Source: Salirhabdus sp. Marseille-P4669 (GTDB taxonomy: Bacteria > Bacillota > Bacilli > Bacillales > Alkalibacillaceae). Taken from it: 64,000 bases of DNA. The notes under the pieces were generated by a model, which worked only from the letters and a program-made list of their open reading frames with translations, was not told where the DNA came from and searched no databases. The stretch is taken from positions 1 to 64,000 of the forward strand of contig NZ_OEQK01000003.1 in the NCBI RefSeq assembly GCF_900240405.1, read 5' to 3'. The stretch's first letter is position 1. Each line of letters starts with the position of its first letter. Positions 35,164-44,407 of this stretch are shown piece by piece. A program made the position numbers and the translations under genes.

Positions 35164-36220
35164 GTTTCACATCTCCTTTTTCAAACCATTCCATCGCTAA
35201 ATCACGTACTTCGTGTAGCTTGAAATTGCAACAGTGCCCTTCCTCTGGATACTCAACTAGCATTTTGGGACTTAGCAAACGTTCATAAAAATAATGCATG
35301 TCCTTTGTGCTTACCATGACATCCTTTTTACCATGAAATAAGAAAATGGATGAATAAGATGACTGCGTATTTAGGTTGGGCAATATGGATTGCGCTTCCT
35401 TATCCATTACCAGCGCTAACCGATCCGTAAAGTAGTTTGGAGTAGCAGGTACCTCCATTATTGGTGGACTCACTGCAACTACCCGTTCCACCTTAGGATG
35501 TTCACTACCATAAATGGACCAGGCCGCCCCTGAACTTGTCCCAAATAAATAAATGGGTTGATTTATAAAATGACTTGCTGCAAAATCGATAACCTTATGC
35601 ACAAAGGTCTCCCATCGTTTTTGAGTCGCTTTTAAACCATTAAGTAGGTACGTTTCGCCTTGTCCTGGTCCATCGAAACTAACCGTAGTATAATGGGATT
35701 GAATAAAATGGTTTTCATACGTATAAAGCTCTTCCTTAGCTGAATCAATAGGATTGATGATAACAATGCATCCCTTGGAATGATCTGGTATACGTATTCT
35801 TCCTACACATTTCACACCATCTATTTCAATGTAGTCGTATTTATATGAAATGGCGGAAAGCTGATCTGCCTTACCTACATACTCCTTAACCCGCTGATAC
35901 CACTTCTTTTTCTCTTCTGACCTGTCAGGAAAAACCCAATACATTAAGTTGTAATATAACGCTGTTAATCGGTACCATTTTTCAGCTTCGAATCTATTTT
36001 GGAATTGCTCGTATTCTGTTGCTAAATCATGATACTTTTTTGCAAATCGGGAGAAGCCGTTTATCCAGTCCTCTACCGTTACTAACGAACTTTGTAACTC
36101 CTTACAATCTGATTCTCTAATTCCATGGGCGATCCATCTGTCCCAAAATCCATCAAAAAGTCGTGCAGTCATTAATGTTTTTTGGATTGTACTACTTGTA
36201 CTTCCTTTAGATATGTTCAT
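35153..36220 (-). CDS. alpha/beta hydrolase, operon gene 5
   Basis: A 355-residue hydrolase with an N-terminal helical part (about 1-120). The fold core has SFDGPGQGET, nucleophile elbow LFGTSSGAAW (G-T-S-S-G), acid in FHGKKDVMVS and catalytic His in EEGHCCNF. It may release or transfer the group held on the ACP, as a thioesterase or acyltransferase. The ATG at 36220 is chosen for its AAGGAAG site; the gene overlaps the kinase gene by 14 bases and the ACP gene by 11. Confidence 0.85.
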   Translation of the reverse strand: MNISKGSTSSTIQKTLMTARLFDGFWDRWIAHGIRESDCKELQSSLVTVEDWINGFSRFAKKYHDLATEYEQFQNRFEAEKWYRLTALYYNLMYWVFPDRSEEKKKWYQRVKEYVGKADQLSAISYKYDYIEIDGVKCVGRIRIPDHSKGCIVIINPIDSAKEELYTYENHFIQSHYTTVSFDGPGQGETYLLNGLKATQKRWETFVHKVIDFAASHFINQPIYLFGTSSGAAWSIYGSEHPKVERVVAVSPPIMEVPATPNYFTDRLALVMDKEAQSILPNLNTQSSYSSIFLFHGKKDVMVSTKDMHYFYERLLSPKMLVEYPEEGHCCNFKLHEVRDLAMEWFEKGDVKHEF

Positions 36221-37139
36221 GCTTCTCTTCCTTTTTCCCATCTAATATTAAAATTAAGGTTGAACCTGATGGTGACGTTTCTAACACGACCTGATCAGCA
36301 ATCTTCATCATCAATGTAAATCCTTGTCCTAACGATACCTTGGTGGAAAATCCAGCCATTAACGTTGTTTTAGGCAGTATCTTTAGTGGAAAGCCAGCTC
36401 CATCGTCCTGAACAACCACATAAAATGCTGCATCTTTCTTATAAATCGACATTTTTCCTGAATTCGCATGCTTTAATACATTTGTGACCGCTTCTGATAT
36501 AACCAGGGTATAACTCATCATTTTCGAGGCTTTTATTTCGTGATCCAAAAATGAATTTTTTGCTTCTGTACGAGCTTTTGGAATATCACTTCTTTCCACG
36601 ATTTCCACTTCACATAAAAGCTCGCCCTTTAGATAATTTTCCAAATCATTTTTTGAAATCAAGAGAAATTTCCCATGGGTTGCAGCATAGATGACATCCC
36701 GATATACTTCCCAAATATCTTCATTGACATCAATCTTTTTTTCATTAAATTTTACATCTGATTGAATATTGTTAAATACTCGATTCATTAGCTCCTTGGA
36801 AAGAAACGTAGGCTGAATCGATTTCATTTCCTCTTCAATAATTGCATTCTTATCAATCCACTCTACAGCTAAATGTCCAAGTTGCATAAGCTCTCTAATC
36901 ATCTCATCTTCTATTTGTTCAAAGTTTTCTGTTGTTAAAGCCATAAAAAATAACGCCTCGCGCTTTTCGTCTTCTAAATGAAGAGCTGCTGCACATTGGG
37001 CTACTATCCAGCCAATTAACGACCTTTTTTGAACTTGTTTATAGGAGTTTAAATGGGAAAGGGAATAACGTCGCTCACCCTTTTTCTCTTCCGTCGTTTC
37101 TGCTTTTTCACGAAGAAGCTTTTGAAAAAGACCTTTCAT
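36207..37139 (-). CDS. HATPase (RsbW/SpoIIAB-like) kinase with N-terminal helical domain, operon gene 4
   Basis: A 310-residue protein. Residues about 1-165 are helical with no recognised domain. From about 190, a GHKL ATPase of the anti-sigma-factor type follows: N-box YTLVISEAVTNVLKHA, G1 QDDGAGF and the lid GFSTKVSLGQGFTLMMKIAD. It would phosphorylate the operon's STAS proteins. The extra N-terminal domain could bind the target. No sigma factor gene lies in the operon, so the target need not be a sigma factor. Confidence 0.87.
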   Translation of the reverse strand: MKGLFQKLLREKAETTEEKKGERRYSLSHLNSYKQVQKRSLIGWIVAQCAAALHLEDEKREALFFMALTTENFEQIEDEMIRELMQLGHLAVEWIDKNAIIEEEMKSIQPTFLSKELMNRVFNNIQSDVKFNEKKIDVNEDIWEVYRDVIYAATHGKFLLISKNDLENYLKGELLCEVEIVERSDIPKARTEAKNSFLDHEIKASKMMSYTLVISEAVTNVLKHANSGKMSIYKKDAAFYVVVQDDGAGFPLKILPKTTLMAGFSTKVSLGQGFTLMMKIADQVVLETSPSGSTLILILDGKKEEKHEHI

Positions 37140-37162
37140 TTTTTATGCCACATCCCATCATC

Positions 37163-37873
37163 TTATAGAATCCCATTAGGTGGCATAATGGTAATTTCAT
37201 CTACGACAGCATGTTTTGGTTGGCAAAGTAAGAAAAGAATATGCTCTGTGATCGAACGTAAGGAGATCATATTGGATTTGTCCAGTTCCATGTCTACATT
37301 GTCCCAAAATGAACTATTTATTGCGCCTGGTATTACAGATGTAATACGAATACCTTCACGACGTAATTCAGATTGCAGTACTTTCGTAAACCCGTATACA
37401 CCATATTTAGATGCTGAATAACCACCGTTTCCTGGAAGTGCCATCGTTCCTGCTATCGAGACTAAATTTAAAATTTGACCATCTTGTTGACTTTTCATTG
37501 TTCTACCAAAATGTTTGCAAGTTAAATAGGTACCACGTAAATTAATAGAAATCATATCATCGAAATCCTTTGTTTCGGAATCCAAAATAGATGAGAAAGA
37601 ACCTACTCCTGCAGCATTTATTAATACATCCACTTTTCCAAATCGAGCTAAAGCAACCTCTTTAAAGCGCATTACAGATTCTTCATCACTCACATCTAGC
37701 GAAACATGTAAAATCGTATCCTCCTGAAATTCACTTTGTTCGGCTATCGTCCTTGCCCCTAAAACTAAACGAACTCCTTTGTCTTTAAGGGTATGAGCAA
37801 TGGCTTGTCCGATTCCTCTACTAGCACCTGTAATAACGATCACTTTATCTTTTAGTTGTGTGACATCGATCAT
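37163..37873 (-). CDS. short-chain dehydrogenase/reductase, sepiapterin reductase-like by context, operon gene 3
   Basis: A 236-residue classical SDR: cofactor motif T15-G-A-S-R-G-I-G22, NAAG, Ser139 and Y152-S-A-S-K156. It reduces a carbonyl using NAD(P)H. Its place directly after GTP cyclohydrolase I and PTPS suggests it reduces 6-pyruvoyl-tetrahydropterin, the sepiapterin reductase step. Sequence alone does not prove this; it could act on the ACP-bound product. AAGGTGAG precedes the ATG. Confidence 0.85.
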   Translation of the reverse strand: MIDVTQLKDKVIVITGASRGIGQAIAHTLKDKGVRLVLGARTIAEQSEFQEDTILHVSLDVSDEESVMRFKEVALARFGKVDVLINAAGVGSFSSILDSETKDFDDMISINLRGTYLTCKHFGRTMKSQQDGQILNLVSIAGTMALPGNGGYSASKYGVYGFTKVLQSELRREGIRITSVIPGAINSSFWDNVDMELDKSNMISLRSITEHILFLLCQPKHAVVDEITIMPPNGIL

Positions 37874-37887
37874 AATTACATCTCACC

Positions 37888-38694
37888 TTATCCATAGTAT
37901 TCAAAATAATTTTTTTCTGTTTCCCAAAGCCCAACCTTATACAAATTCGGTATTTTCGGTGCTAACATTTCAAAAATAACCTTCGCCACTACTTCTGATG
38001 TAGGATTTAATTCCTTAAACTCTTCAACATCTAGATTTAAGTGTTTATGGTCCATTTTCTTTATTACCACCGACTCCACGATTTGATCTAATGAACCTAA
38101 ATCTACTACCATACCAGTGCTTGGATCTGGATCACCCTTTATCGTTATATCAAGGTAATAGTTATGACCATGGCCATAAGGGTTATTGCATTTTCCAAAT
38201 AAGTCTACATTCTCTTGCTGAGTTAACTCGTTGCTGTGTAGCCTATGCGCAGCACTAAAATGATATTTACGTGTCAAACTAACCATTTGTTCATCTTCCT
38301 TTTCAGCATATAAATAATGATTTTCATGTAAACGCAAACGATGTAGTTCGCAATTATCTAATTGTGGTTTTATGCCTTCCCACAGGAACTGAACTAGATT
38401 TTCCGTTGTAGGAATGTTGTTTATAAAATATTGATTCTCTTTGTTTAAAAACTTACCATCAAGCTCTTCTTCAATAAAAGAACTAACGATTTTTTTAATA
38501 TCCACTGTATTTACAACAATCCCTGATCGATTATTTAATTCACCCTTCACCATTACTTCTAATTTATAATCGTGACCATGGCCATTTGGGTTACTGCACA
38601 ATCCAAAAACCGCTGCATTTCTTTCATCAGACCAATCTGTCTTTCGATAGCTATGCATTGCAGAAAAATCAACTCTACGTGACAAATAAAGCAT
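37888..38694 (-). CDS. tandem 6-pyruvoyl-tetrahydropterin synthase (two PTPS domains), operon gene 2
   Basis: A 268-residue fusion of two PTPS domains (about 1-130 and 137-268). Domain 2 has zinc ligands H150, H175 and H177 (GHGH), catalytic C169 in FGKCNNPYGHGHNY and the D215-H216 pair in KKMDHKHLN; it strikingly resembles animal PTPS. Domain 1 keeps H14, C33, H39 and H41 but has D79-G80 where the catalytic His should be, so it may be inactive. It converts 7,8-dihydroneopterin triphosphate to 6-pyruvoyl-tetrahydropterin, unless it is a QueD-like variant. The ATG at 38694 has AAGGAGA upstream. Confidence 0.9.
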   Translation of the reverse strand: MLYLSRRVDFSAMHSYRKTDWSDERNAAVFGLCSNPNGHGHDYKLEVMVKGELNNRSGIVVNTVDIKKIVSSFIEEELDGKFLNKENQYFINNIPTTENLVQFLWEGIKPQLDNCELHRLRLHENHYLYAEKEDEQMVSLTRKYHFSAAHRLHSNELTQQENVDLFGKCNNPYGHGHNYYLDITIKGDPDPSTGMVVDLGSLDQIVESVVIKKMDHKHLNLDVEEFKELNPTSEVVAKVIFEMLAPKIPNLYKVGLWETEKNYFEYYG

Positions 38695-38714
38695 GTTCCT
38701 ATCTCCTTCTCTCA

Positions 38715-39287
38715 TTACTTAGCTACATTTGATTCAAATTCTCTAACTAAGGATTCTTCCTTCTTAAAAATGCCTTTTTTTACCGTCGTAACAGTTGATG
38801 AACCTGGTTTTTTGACACCACGGGCACACATACACAAATGCTGTCCTTCTATTTGAACAATGACACCTTTTGGATCTAGAATTTCATAAATTGCAGCAGC
38901 GATTTGATTTGTCATTCTTTCTTGAACTTGTGGACGTTTTGATGTTAATTCAACTAATCTAGCAAATTTACTTAATCCCACGATGCGTTCACTAGGAATA
39001 TAGCCAATATGTGCTTTTCCGAAGAAAGGAATAAGATGGTGTTCACAAAAAGTGTAATAATCAATATCCCGAACAACGATCATACCTTCATATCCCTCCG
39101 ATTCGAAGGTTGTAGTTAAAGCTGTCTTCGGTTCAATTCCCACTCCCGAAAAAACTTCCTTATACATTTTTGCAACACGTTGTGGTGTATCAAGTAATCC
39201 TTCGCGGTTTATATCTTCGCCTATTTCTTCTAAAATCGTTTCAACTGCGTTCGATAATTTTTCTGTATTTAATAATTTGACTGTCAA
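38715..39287 (-). CDS. folE: GTP cyclohydrolase I, operon gene 1
   Basis: A 190-residue FolE: EDINREGLLDTPQRVAKMY, DIDYYTFCEHHLIPFFGKAH (Cys and His zinc ligands), GLSKFARLVELTSKRPQVQE and CMCARGVKKPGS (second Cys). It makes 7,8-dihydroneopterin triphosphate from GTP, the first step of both folate and biopterin synthesis. The TTG at 39287 is the start because GGAGG lies 7 bases upstream and the length then equals other FolE proteins. Here it heads a non-folate operon, so a second, housekeeping FolE may exist elsewhere. Confidence 0.93.
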   Translation of the reverse strand: MTVKLLNTEKLSNAVETILEEIGEDINREGLLDTPQRVAKMYKEVFSGVGIEPKTALTTTFESEGYEGMIVVRDIDYYTFCEHHLIPFFGKAHIGYIPSERIVGLSKFARLVELTSKRPQVQERMTNQIAAAIYEILDPKGVIVQIEGQHLCMCARGVKKPGSSTVTTVKKGIFKKEESLVREFESNVAK

Positions 39288-39387
39288 CGTAATTCCTCCA
39301 AATGTTTGTATGTTAAGTTTTTGTATTTCTGCTGCTAAAATAGTAAATAAGTCACCCTTCACACGCCCCAACATAATACCTATAAAT

Positions 39388-39416
39388 AGCATAAAACCTA
39401 CCTAAGTATCCGCCAA
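39388..39416 (-). promoter_or_regulatory. possible promoter of the folE operon
   Basis: On the minus strand TTGGCG (39416-39411), 17 bases, then TATGCT (39393-39388). Each hexamer matches the sigma-A consensus in four of six positions. It lies about 100 bases before folE. No alternative-sigma motif in this region was more convincing. Confidence 0.35.
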
Positions 39417-39542
39417 CTAACCGTTATTCCTATTCTTGTTGAAACGAAAAATAAGAAGGTCTTCCTATTAAACTGATTTTACATGTGTTCAAAAAATAAA
39501 GAGCCTAGTTAACAAGTTAGACTCTTAATCAATCTCCCTTAC

Positions 39543-39707
39543 TTATTGATTTATAGAGCTAGATAGCTTTATATATTTGCTAATTAGTTTATCAAGCTCT
39601 CTACTATATGTTAGCGTTTTTCTATGATCTAGACCTTTTTCATCTATAGCTTCATGTAATTTCTTACGTTCTTGATTGATCAATTCTAATAGTCTTTCCT
39701 TTTCCAC
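39543..39707 (-). CDS. Spo0E-like aspartyl-phosphate phosphatase
   Basis: A 54-residue helical hairpin protein beginning at GTG (39707) with GGTGAGG upstream. It carries the Spo0E family signature as SRELDKLI (consensus SxELDxLI). Spo0E proteins dephosphorylate Spo0A~P and delay sporulation; related ones act on other response regulators. The gene is short and starts with GTG, so it is easily missed. It lies between the PAS histidine kinase and the folE operon, all on the minus strand. Confidence 0.85.
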   Translation of the reverse strand: MEKERLLELINQERKKLHEAIDEKGLDHRKTLTYSRELDKLISKYIKLSSSINQ

Positions 39708-39943
39708 AATCCTCACCCCCGAATATGTTATTCATCATCTTCTTCTAACCCTTATTTTGGGCAAAAGCACCATCAATTCCTATCACCTGACCTTCCTATT
39801 TTCGGTAGGATTCAAGTAAGCTTCCTATAGGAATAGAAAAGGTACATTAGCCTGATTGCTCCCGGTTGAATCATTGAGGATGCTTCTTATAACAACAAAT
39901 CTAGCAATAGGAATAGTAATAGGATTGTTCCGAAACAAACAAA
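39708..39943. other. spacer between the histidine kinase and the Spo0E-like gene
   Basis: This stretch has no ORF with a start site. It contains CCTATTTTCGGTAGG (39794-39808), which can fold into a small hairpin, and several AGGAAT/TAGGAA motifs that resemble sigma-H -35 elements without a convincing -10. Confidence 0.35.
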
Positions 39944-39974
39944 AAAACGCTTAGTTACATGAACTAAACGTTTT
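39944..39974 (-). terminator. terminator of the PAS histidine kinase gene
   Basis: On the minus strand AAAACGTTTAGTT pairs with AACTAAGCGTTTT (one wobble) around a 5-base loop and is followed by TTTGTTTG. It lies about 30 bases after the kinase stop. Confidence 0.82.
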
Positions 39975-40005
39975 GACCATTGCCTTATAATTTTATAATC
40001 ATAAT

Positions 40006-41406
40006 TTATAATTTCGGAAGTTTAATCGTAAAAGTTGTCCCGTTACCTTCTTTACTTTCTATAAACCATTCCCCTTGATGTTCCTTTATAATCCTTCTCG
40101 TTACCATTAATCCCACTCCAGTTCCTTTATCCTTAGTTGTAAAAGAACTTTCTCCAATTTGCTTCAGTTTTTCTTTTGGTATACCTACACCGGAATCCTT
40201 TATTTGAACGATATGAAAATCATTTTCCTCTTTTACTGAAATATGTATTATCTGTCCTTTATGTGAAGCCTCTATCGCATTTTTTATAAGATTTATAAAT
40301 ACCTGTTTTAATTGTGTTTCATCCCCGAGTGTGTATATAGATGTCTTGTTTGGGTAAAATTTTAGCTTTGTTTTTTGCTTCGTCGCTTGTATAGTCATTA
40401 ATATATATACATCGTGTAAAATTGCATTTAATTCTTGCTTCCCTTTTTCCTCTTTTGGCTTGGCATAGGATAATACATTGGATGCAATTTTTTCGATTCG
40501 ATCCAGTTCTGAATTCAATATGGATAAATAGTCTTGTATATCAATGGTACCAGCTTTCATAAGTTGTAGGAAACCTTTTATTGACGTTAAAGGATTCTTT
40601 ATCTCATGAACAATTCCAACACCAAGCTCCCCAATTGTGGCTAATTTTTCTGCTTGAAACAGCATTTTTTCTAGCTTTATCTGCTTATCTATTTTTTTAC
40701 TTCCAGCCACAATTTGTTTTTTGCCTGTAACATAATGAATCTTTTGGACTGTTTCCATCCATATATATTCATTCTTCTTACATCGAACTCGAAAACGAAC
40801 CGATTGTTGCTCCTCTGTATATTTTACTTTTGTAAAAGCATATTGGACTCGATTTTGATCCTCTGGATGAATATATTCACAAGGAAAGGAACCAATTAAT
40901 GTTTCCTGATCATATCCAGTTACCTTTTTAACGGAGGGGGACAAATGTAACACCTTACCATCCATTGCATGTTGACTTATGATTTCAGTCATATTTTCAT
41001 TCATAATTTCATATTGTTCCAGCTTTTCTTTTACAAGTATGCTATTATTCGTATTGATTGTAAGTTCTTGAAAATGAACCTCAGCATATGTATCATTACC
41101 TATTGTAGAGGAATTAATCTGTACTGTTAAACCCAAAACAGAACCATCTTTTTTTAAGAAGCAATATTCCATACGCTCTATTGGCTTTATTCCGTTGAGA
41201 ACACTAGTTAGTTTGTCAAACCAGTCATCTATAACATTCGGGGGTATAATACAGTCCCAAGATAACATATCATTTAGCTTATATCCTAAGGTTTGATAAC
41301 AGTAAGGATTTGCATATACAATCCCGTCCTTATTACATAAAATAAAACCACTTAATGCATTGTCTACTAATCGGACGTGATCCTTAATGGCATCTTGTTT
41401 CAGCAT
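40006..41406 (-). CDS. PAS-domain sensor histidine kinase (KinA/KinE-like)
   Basis: A 466-residue cytoplasmic kinase: PAS domain (about 10-115, GFILCNKDGIVYANPYCYQT), second PAS-PAC (about 130-240), H-box GIVHEIKNPLTSIKGFLQLM, N-box NLIKNAIEAS and ATP lid DSGVGIP...KGTGVGLMV. It has no transmembrane segment. The H-box and layout resemble the sporulation kinases that feed Spo0F/Spo0A. No response regulator gene is adjacent, consistent with an orphan phosphorelay kinase. A Spo0E-like antagonist lies downstream. Confidence 0.9.
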   Translation of the reverse strand: MLKQDAIKDHVRLVDNALSGFILCNKDGIVYANPYCYQTLGYKLNDMLSWDCIIPPNVIDDWFDKLTSVLNGIKPIERMEYCFLKKDGSVLGLTVQINSSTIGNDTYAEVHFQELTINTNNSILVKEKLEQYEIMNENMTEIISQHAMDGKVLHLSPSVKKVTGYDQETLIGSFPCEYIHPEDQNRVQYAFTKVKYTEEQQSVRFRVRCKKNEYIWMETVQKIHYVTGKKQIVAGSKKIDKQIKLEKMLFQAEKLATIGELGVGIVHEIKNPLTSIKGFLQLMKAGTIDIQDYLSILNSELDRIEKIASNVLSYAKPKEEKGKQELNAILHDVYILMTIQATKQKTKLKFYPNKTSIYTLGDETQLKQVFINLIKNAIEASHKGQIIHISVKEENDFHIVQIKDSGVGIPKEKLKQIGESSFTTKDKGTGVGLMVTRRIIKEHQGEWFIESKEGNGTTFTIKLPKL

Positions 41407-41629
41407 ATTTCCCCCCCTTTCCCCAAGTATGTCTATATCTTTCTCCCTTTTCCTATACCCTAGAACTGGAATACTAAACCTATATTTATATAACTTAGTT
41501 CCTACTTGAGGAAGATCTACCCCTTTTATGTCTTCCTATTTCTTGCATAAAGGAAAAAACGCGAAGTGTAGGCGGTATGGATGGCAATTATGGAAGACGA
41601 CATCATGCAGATTCTAGTAATTTATTCTT

Positions 41630-41670
41630 ATAAAAAAATTGAGGTCAGGATACATGTATCCCCTGACCTC
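41630..41670 (-). terminator. terminator of the amidase gene
   Basis: GAGGTCAGG (41641-41649) pairs with CCTGACCTC (41662-41670). On the minus strand it is followed by a T run (AATTTTTTT). It starts 10 bases after the amidase stop. Confidence 0.87.
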
Positions 41671-41679
41671 TATCTTCAC

Positions 41680-42723
41680 TTATAGATCATCTAGCTCCAT
41701 TTCCATATACCTTTTTGTTTGTGGTCCATATATACCATCATTAGCTAGTGCTCTAAACATAGACTGGAACCGTCTTACAGCATCTTCTGTATTCGCACCA
41801 TATATGCCATCAATTTGTTTTGGATCAAAATTCAATCTTTTTAATGCTCGTTGCACCTGACTAACTTCATTCCCACGATCCCCCCTACGCAACACTCCAT
41901 CTGGTAATGGGAAATCTTCAATTGGCTTACTCGTACTTAACACTTCTTTTAACTTAGATAGGGTTTGTTGACCAACTAATCCATCTACTTGTAACTGATA
42001 TTTCTTTTGGAATTTCATGACAGCTCTTTCTGTTTCTGCCCCAAAGTGTCCATCAGCACCAAATACTGGTAATGCAAATCCAGCTTTAATCAAATCTTGC
42101 TGTATTTCTCGTACAAACTGTCCACTATCTCCCCTTCCAACTGGCAAATGGACAGATGCACCTTTCACAACAGGATCTGGTATATTTTCTTCACCCTGGA
42201 AATATTTTCTATAGGCTTGGCTCACATCTTGGATGAAATCATTCCAAGAGATACCGTGTCTGTTTAACGCATTTTGTGGATCTGTTCTACGACCAGGATC
42301 TAGTGTACTATGCGCTACAATGTGCTTATTTGGGTCTAAATTGTACTTCTCACATAAATAGGCATGGTACCAAACATATCTCGAATAGGCTTCTTCAAAG
42401 TTAATGCTTCCCCCGTGGCACAGCTCGACGCCAATAGCTGCATCATTCGCATCATCCCCAAACATTTGATTATCTTTCGTTACGTTATACCGTACATGCC
42501 ATGCTTTTTCATCAAGTGGAACAATTTCTAAAATATACTTGTCATCAATAAACGTGTGGGCAGATGAGCTAGGATTGGAATTTTGAAAATAACTACGGTT
42601 TCCGTAAGCAGTAGATCCAGGATTTCCTGTATCATGGCTTACGATAAAACGAACTTTATTTAGACTTTCTCCTGACCTTGAGTTCCCAATACTAATATAA
42701 TCTCTTGTAATTTCGAACTCCAT
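41680..42723 (-). CDS. N-acetylmuramoyl-L-alanine amidase with two peptidoglycan-binding domains
   Basis: A 347-residue cell-wall hydrolase. Amidase_2 domain (about 15-160): RFIVSHDTGNPGS, GVELCHGG and HSTLDPGRRTDP carry the zinc His and acidic residues. Two PG_binding_1 repeats follow, each with a VQRAL/IQQDL...GFDPKQIDGIYG or FGADGHFGAET pattern. No signal peptide is visible. It may be released by mother-cell lysis or through a holin, as for CwlA/XlyA-like enzymes. The ATG at 42723 follows GAGGTGA. Confidence 0.9.
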   Translation of the reverse strand: MEFEITRDYISIGNSRSGESLNKVRFIVSHDTGNPGSTAYGNRSYFQNSNPSSSAHTFIDDKYILEIVPLDEKAWHVRYNVTKDNQMFGDDANDAAIGVELCHGGSINFEEAYSRYVWYHAYLCEKYNLDPNKHIVAHSTLDPGRRTDPQNALNRHGISWNDFIQDVSQAYRKYFQGEENIPDPVVKGASVHLPVGRGDSGQFVREIQQDLIKAGFALPVFGADGHFGAETERAVMKFQKKYQLQVDGLVGQQTLSKLKEVLSTSKPIEDFPLPDGVLRRGDRGNEVSQVQRALKRLNFDPKQIDGIYGANTEDAVRRFQSMFRALANDGIYGPQTKRYMEMELDDL

Positions 42724-42818
42724 TAGGTTCACCTCAATCAAATTGTCTACTCTCATAACTTACTATATTAATAAAGCTTGATTGATGTGCAGGATTTAAG
42801 GAGTTTTTTATGAATTTG

Positions 42819-43052
42819 CTAAATGCGCCTTTCTAATGAAGAAAGGTCCTCCTCTAAATTCATCACCTTTTGCTCAACGATTGTCTTTGCGTCTTTTATT
42901 CCTTGGTTGTATATGTATGGACTTAATTCTTTTAGAACAAAATCCAATACGATTTGTGTAGCTAGTTCCCCAATTTCTTCCCCTCGCTCTTCCTGAAAGA
43001 AGGTATTTATTTTGCTTTTCATTTCTTCTTTATACCTATTATTTAGATTCAT
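42819..43052 (-). CDS. DUF2164 family protein
   Basis: A 77-residue protein with SKINTFFQEERGEEIGELAT, LDFVLKELSPYIYNQGIKDA and a C-terminal coiled coil. This is the DUF2164 pattern, of unknown function. Of the two start ATGs, 43052 has proper spacing to AAGGGG; 43058 is too close. Confidence 0.85.
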   Translation of the reverse strand: MNLNNRYKEEMKSKINTFFQEERGEEIGELATQIVLDFVLKELSPYIYNQGIKDAKTIVEQKVMNLEEDLSSLERRI

Positions 43053-43219
43053 ATTCATTCCCCTTCTATTTTCTTAGCTCGTATTTTACTACTATATCCT
43101 ACCCTCTTGTATCGACAATGTCTATTATGCAAAGATTAAAGAGGTGGAGGCGCTATGTATTATGAAATGAAAAAAATGTTTTGTAATTACTCTTTTCCTT
43201 TAGCCTAAAAAATGGTAAA

Positions 43220-43249
43220 AAGCAGTGTCTAACTATCTAGACACTGCTT
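43220..43249 (-). terminator. terminator of the yrrT-luxS-mccAB operon
   Basis: AAGCAGTGTCTA (43220-43231) and TAGACACTGCTT (43238-43249) form a perfect 12-bp stem. The minus-strand 3' side runs into TTTTACC. It begins 7 bases after the mccB stop. Confidence 0.9.
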
Positions 43250-43255
43250 CATTTC

Positions 43256-44407
<1,152 letters not shown>

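Noticed and set aside
39289-39380. Possible THF or preQ1 riboswitch in the folE leader
   Set aside because: The leader is only about 95 bases and shows no matching conserved core or stable stem pair.
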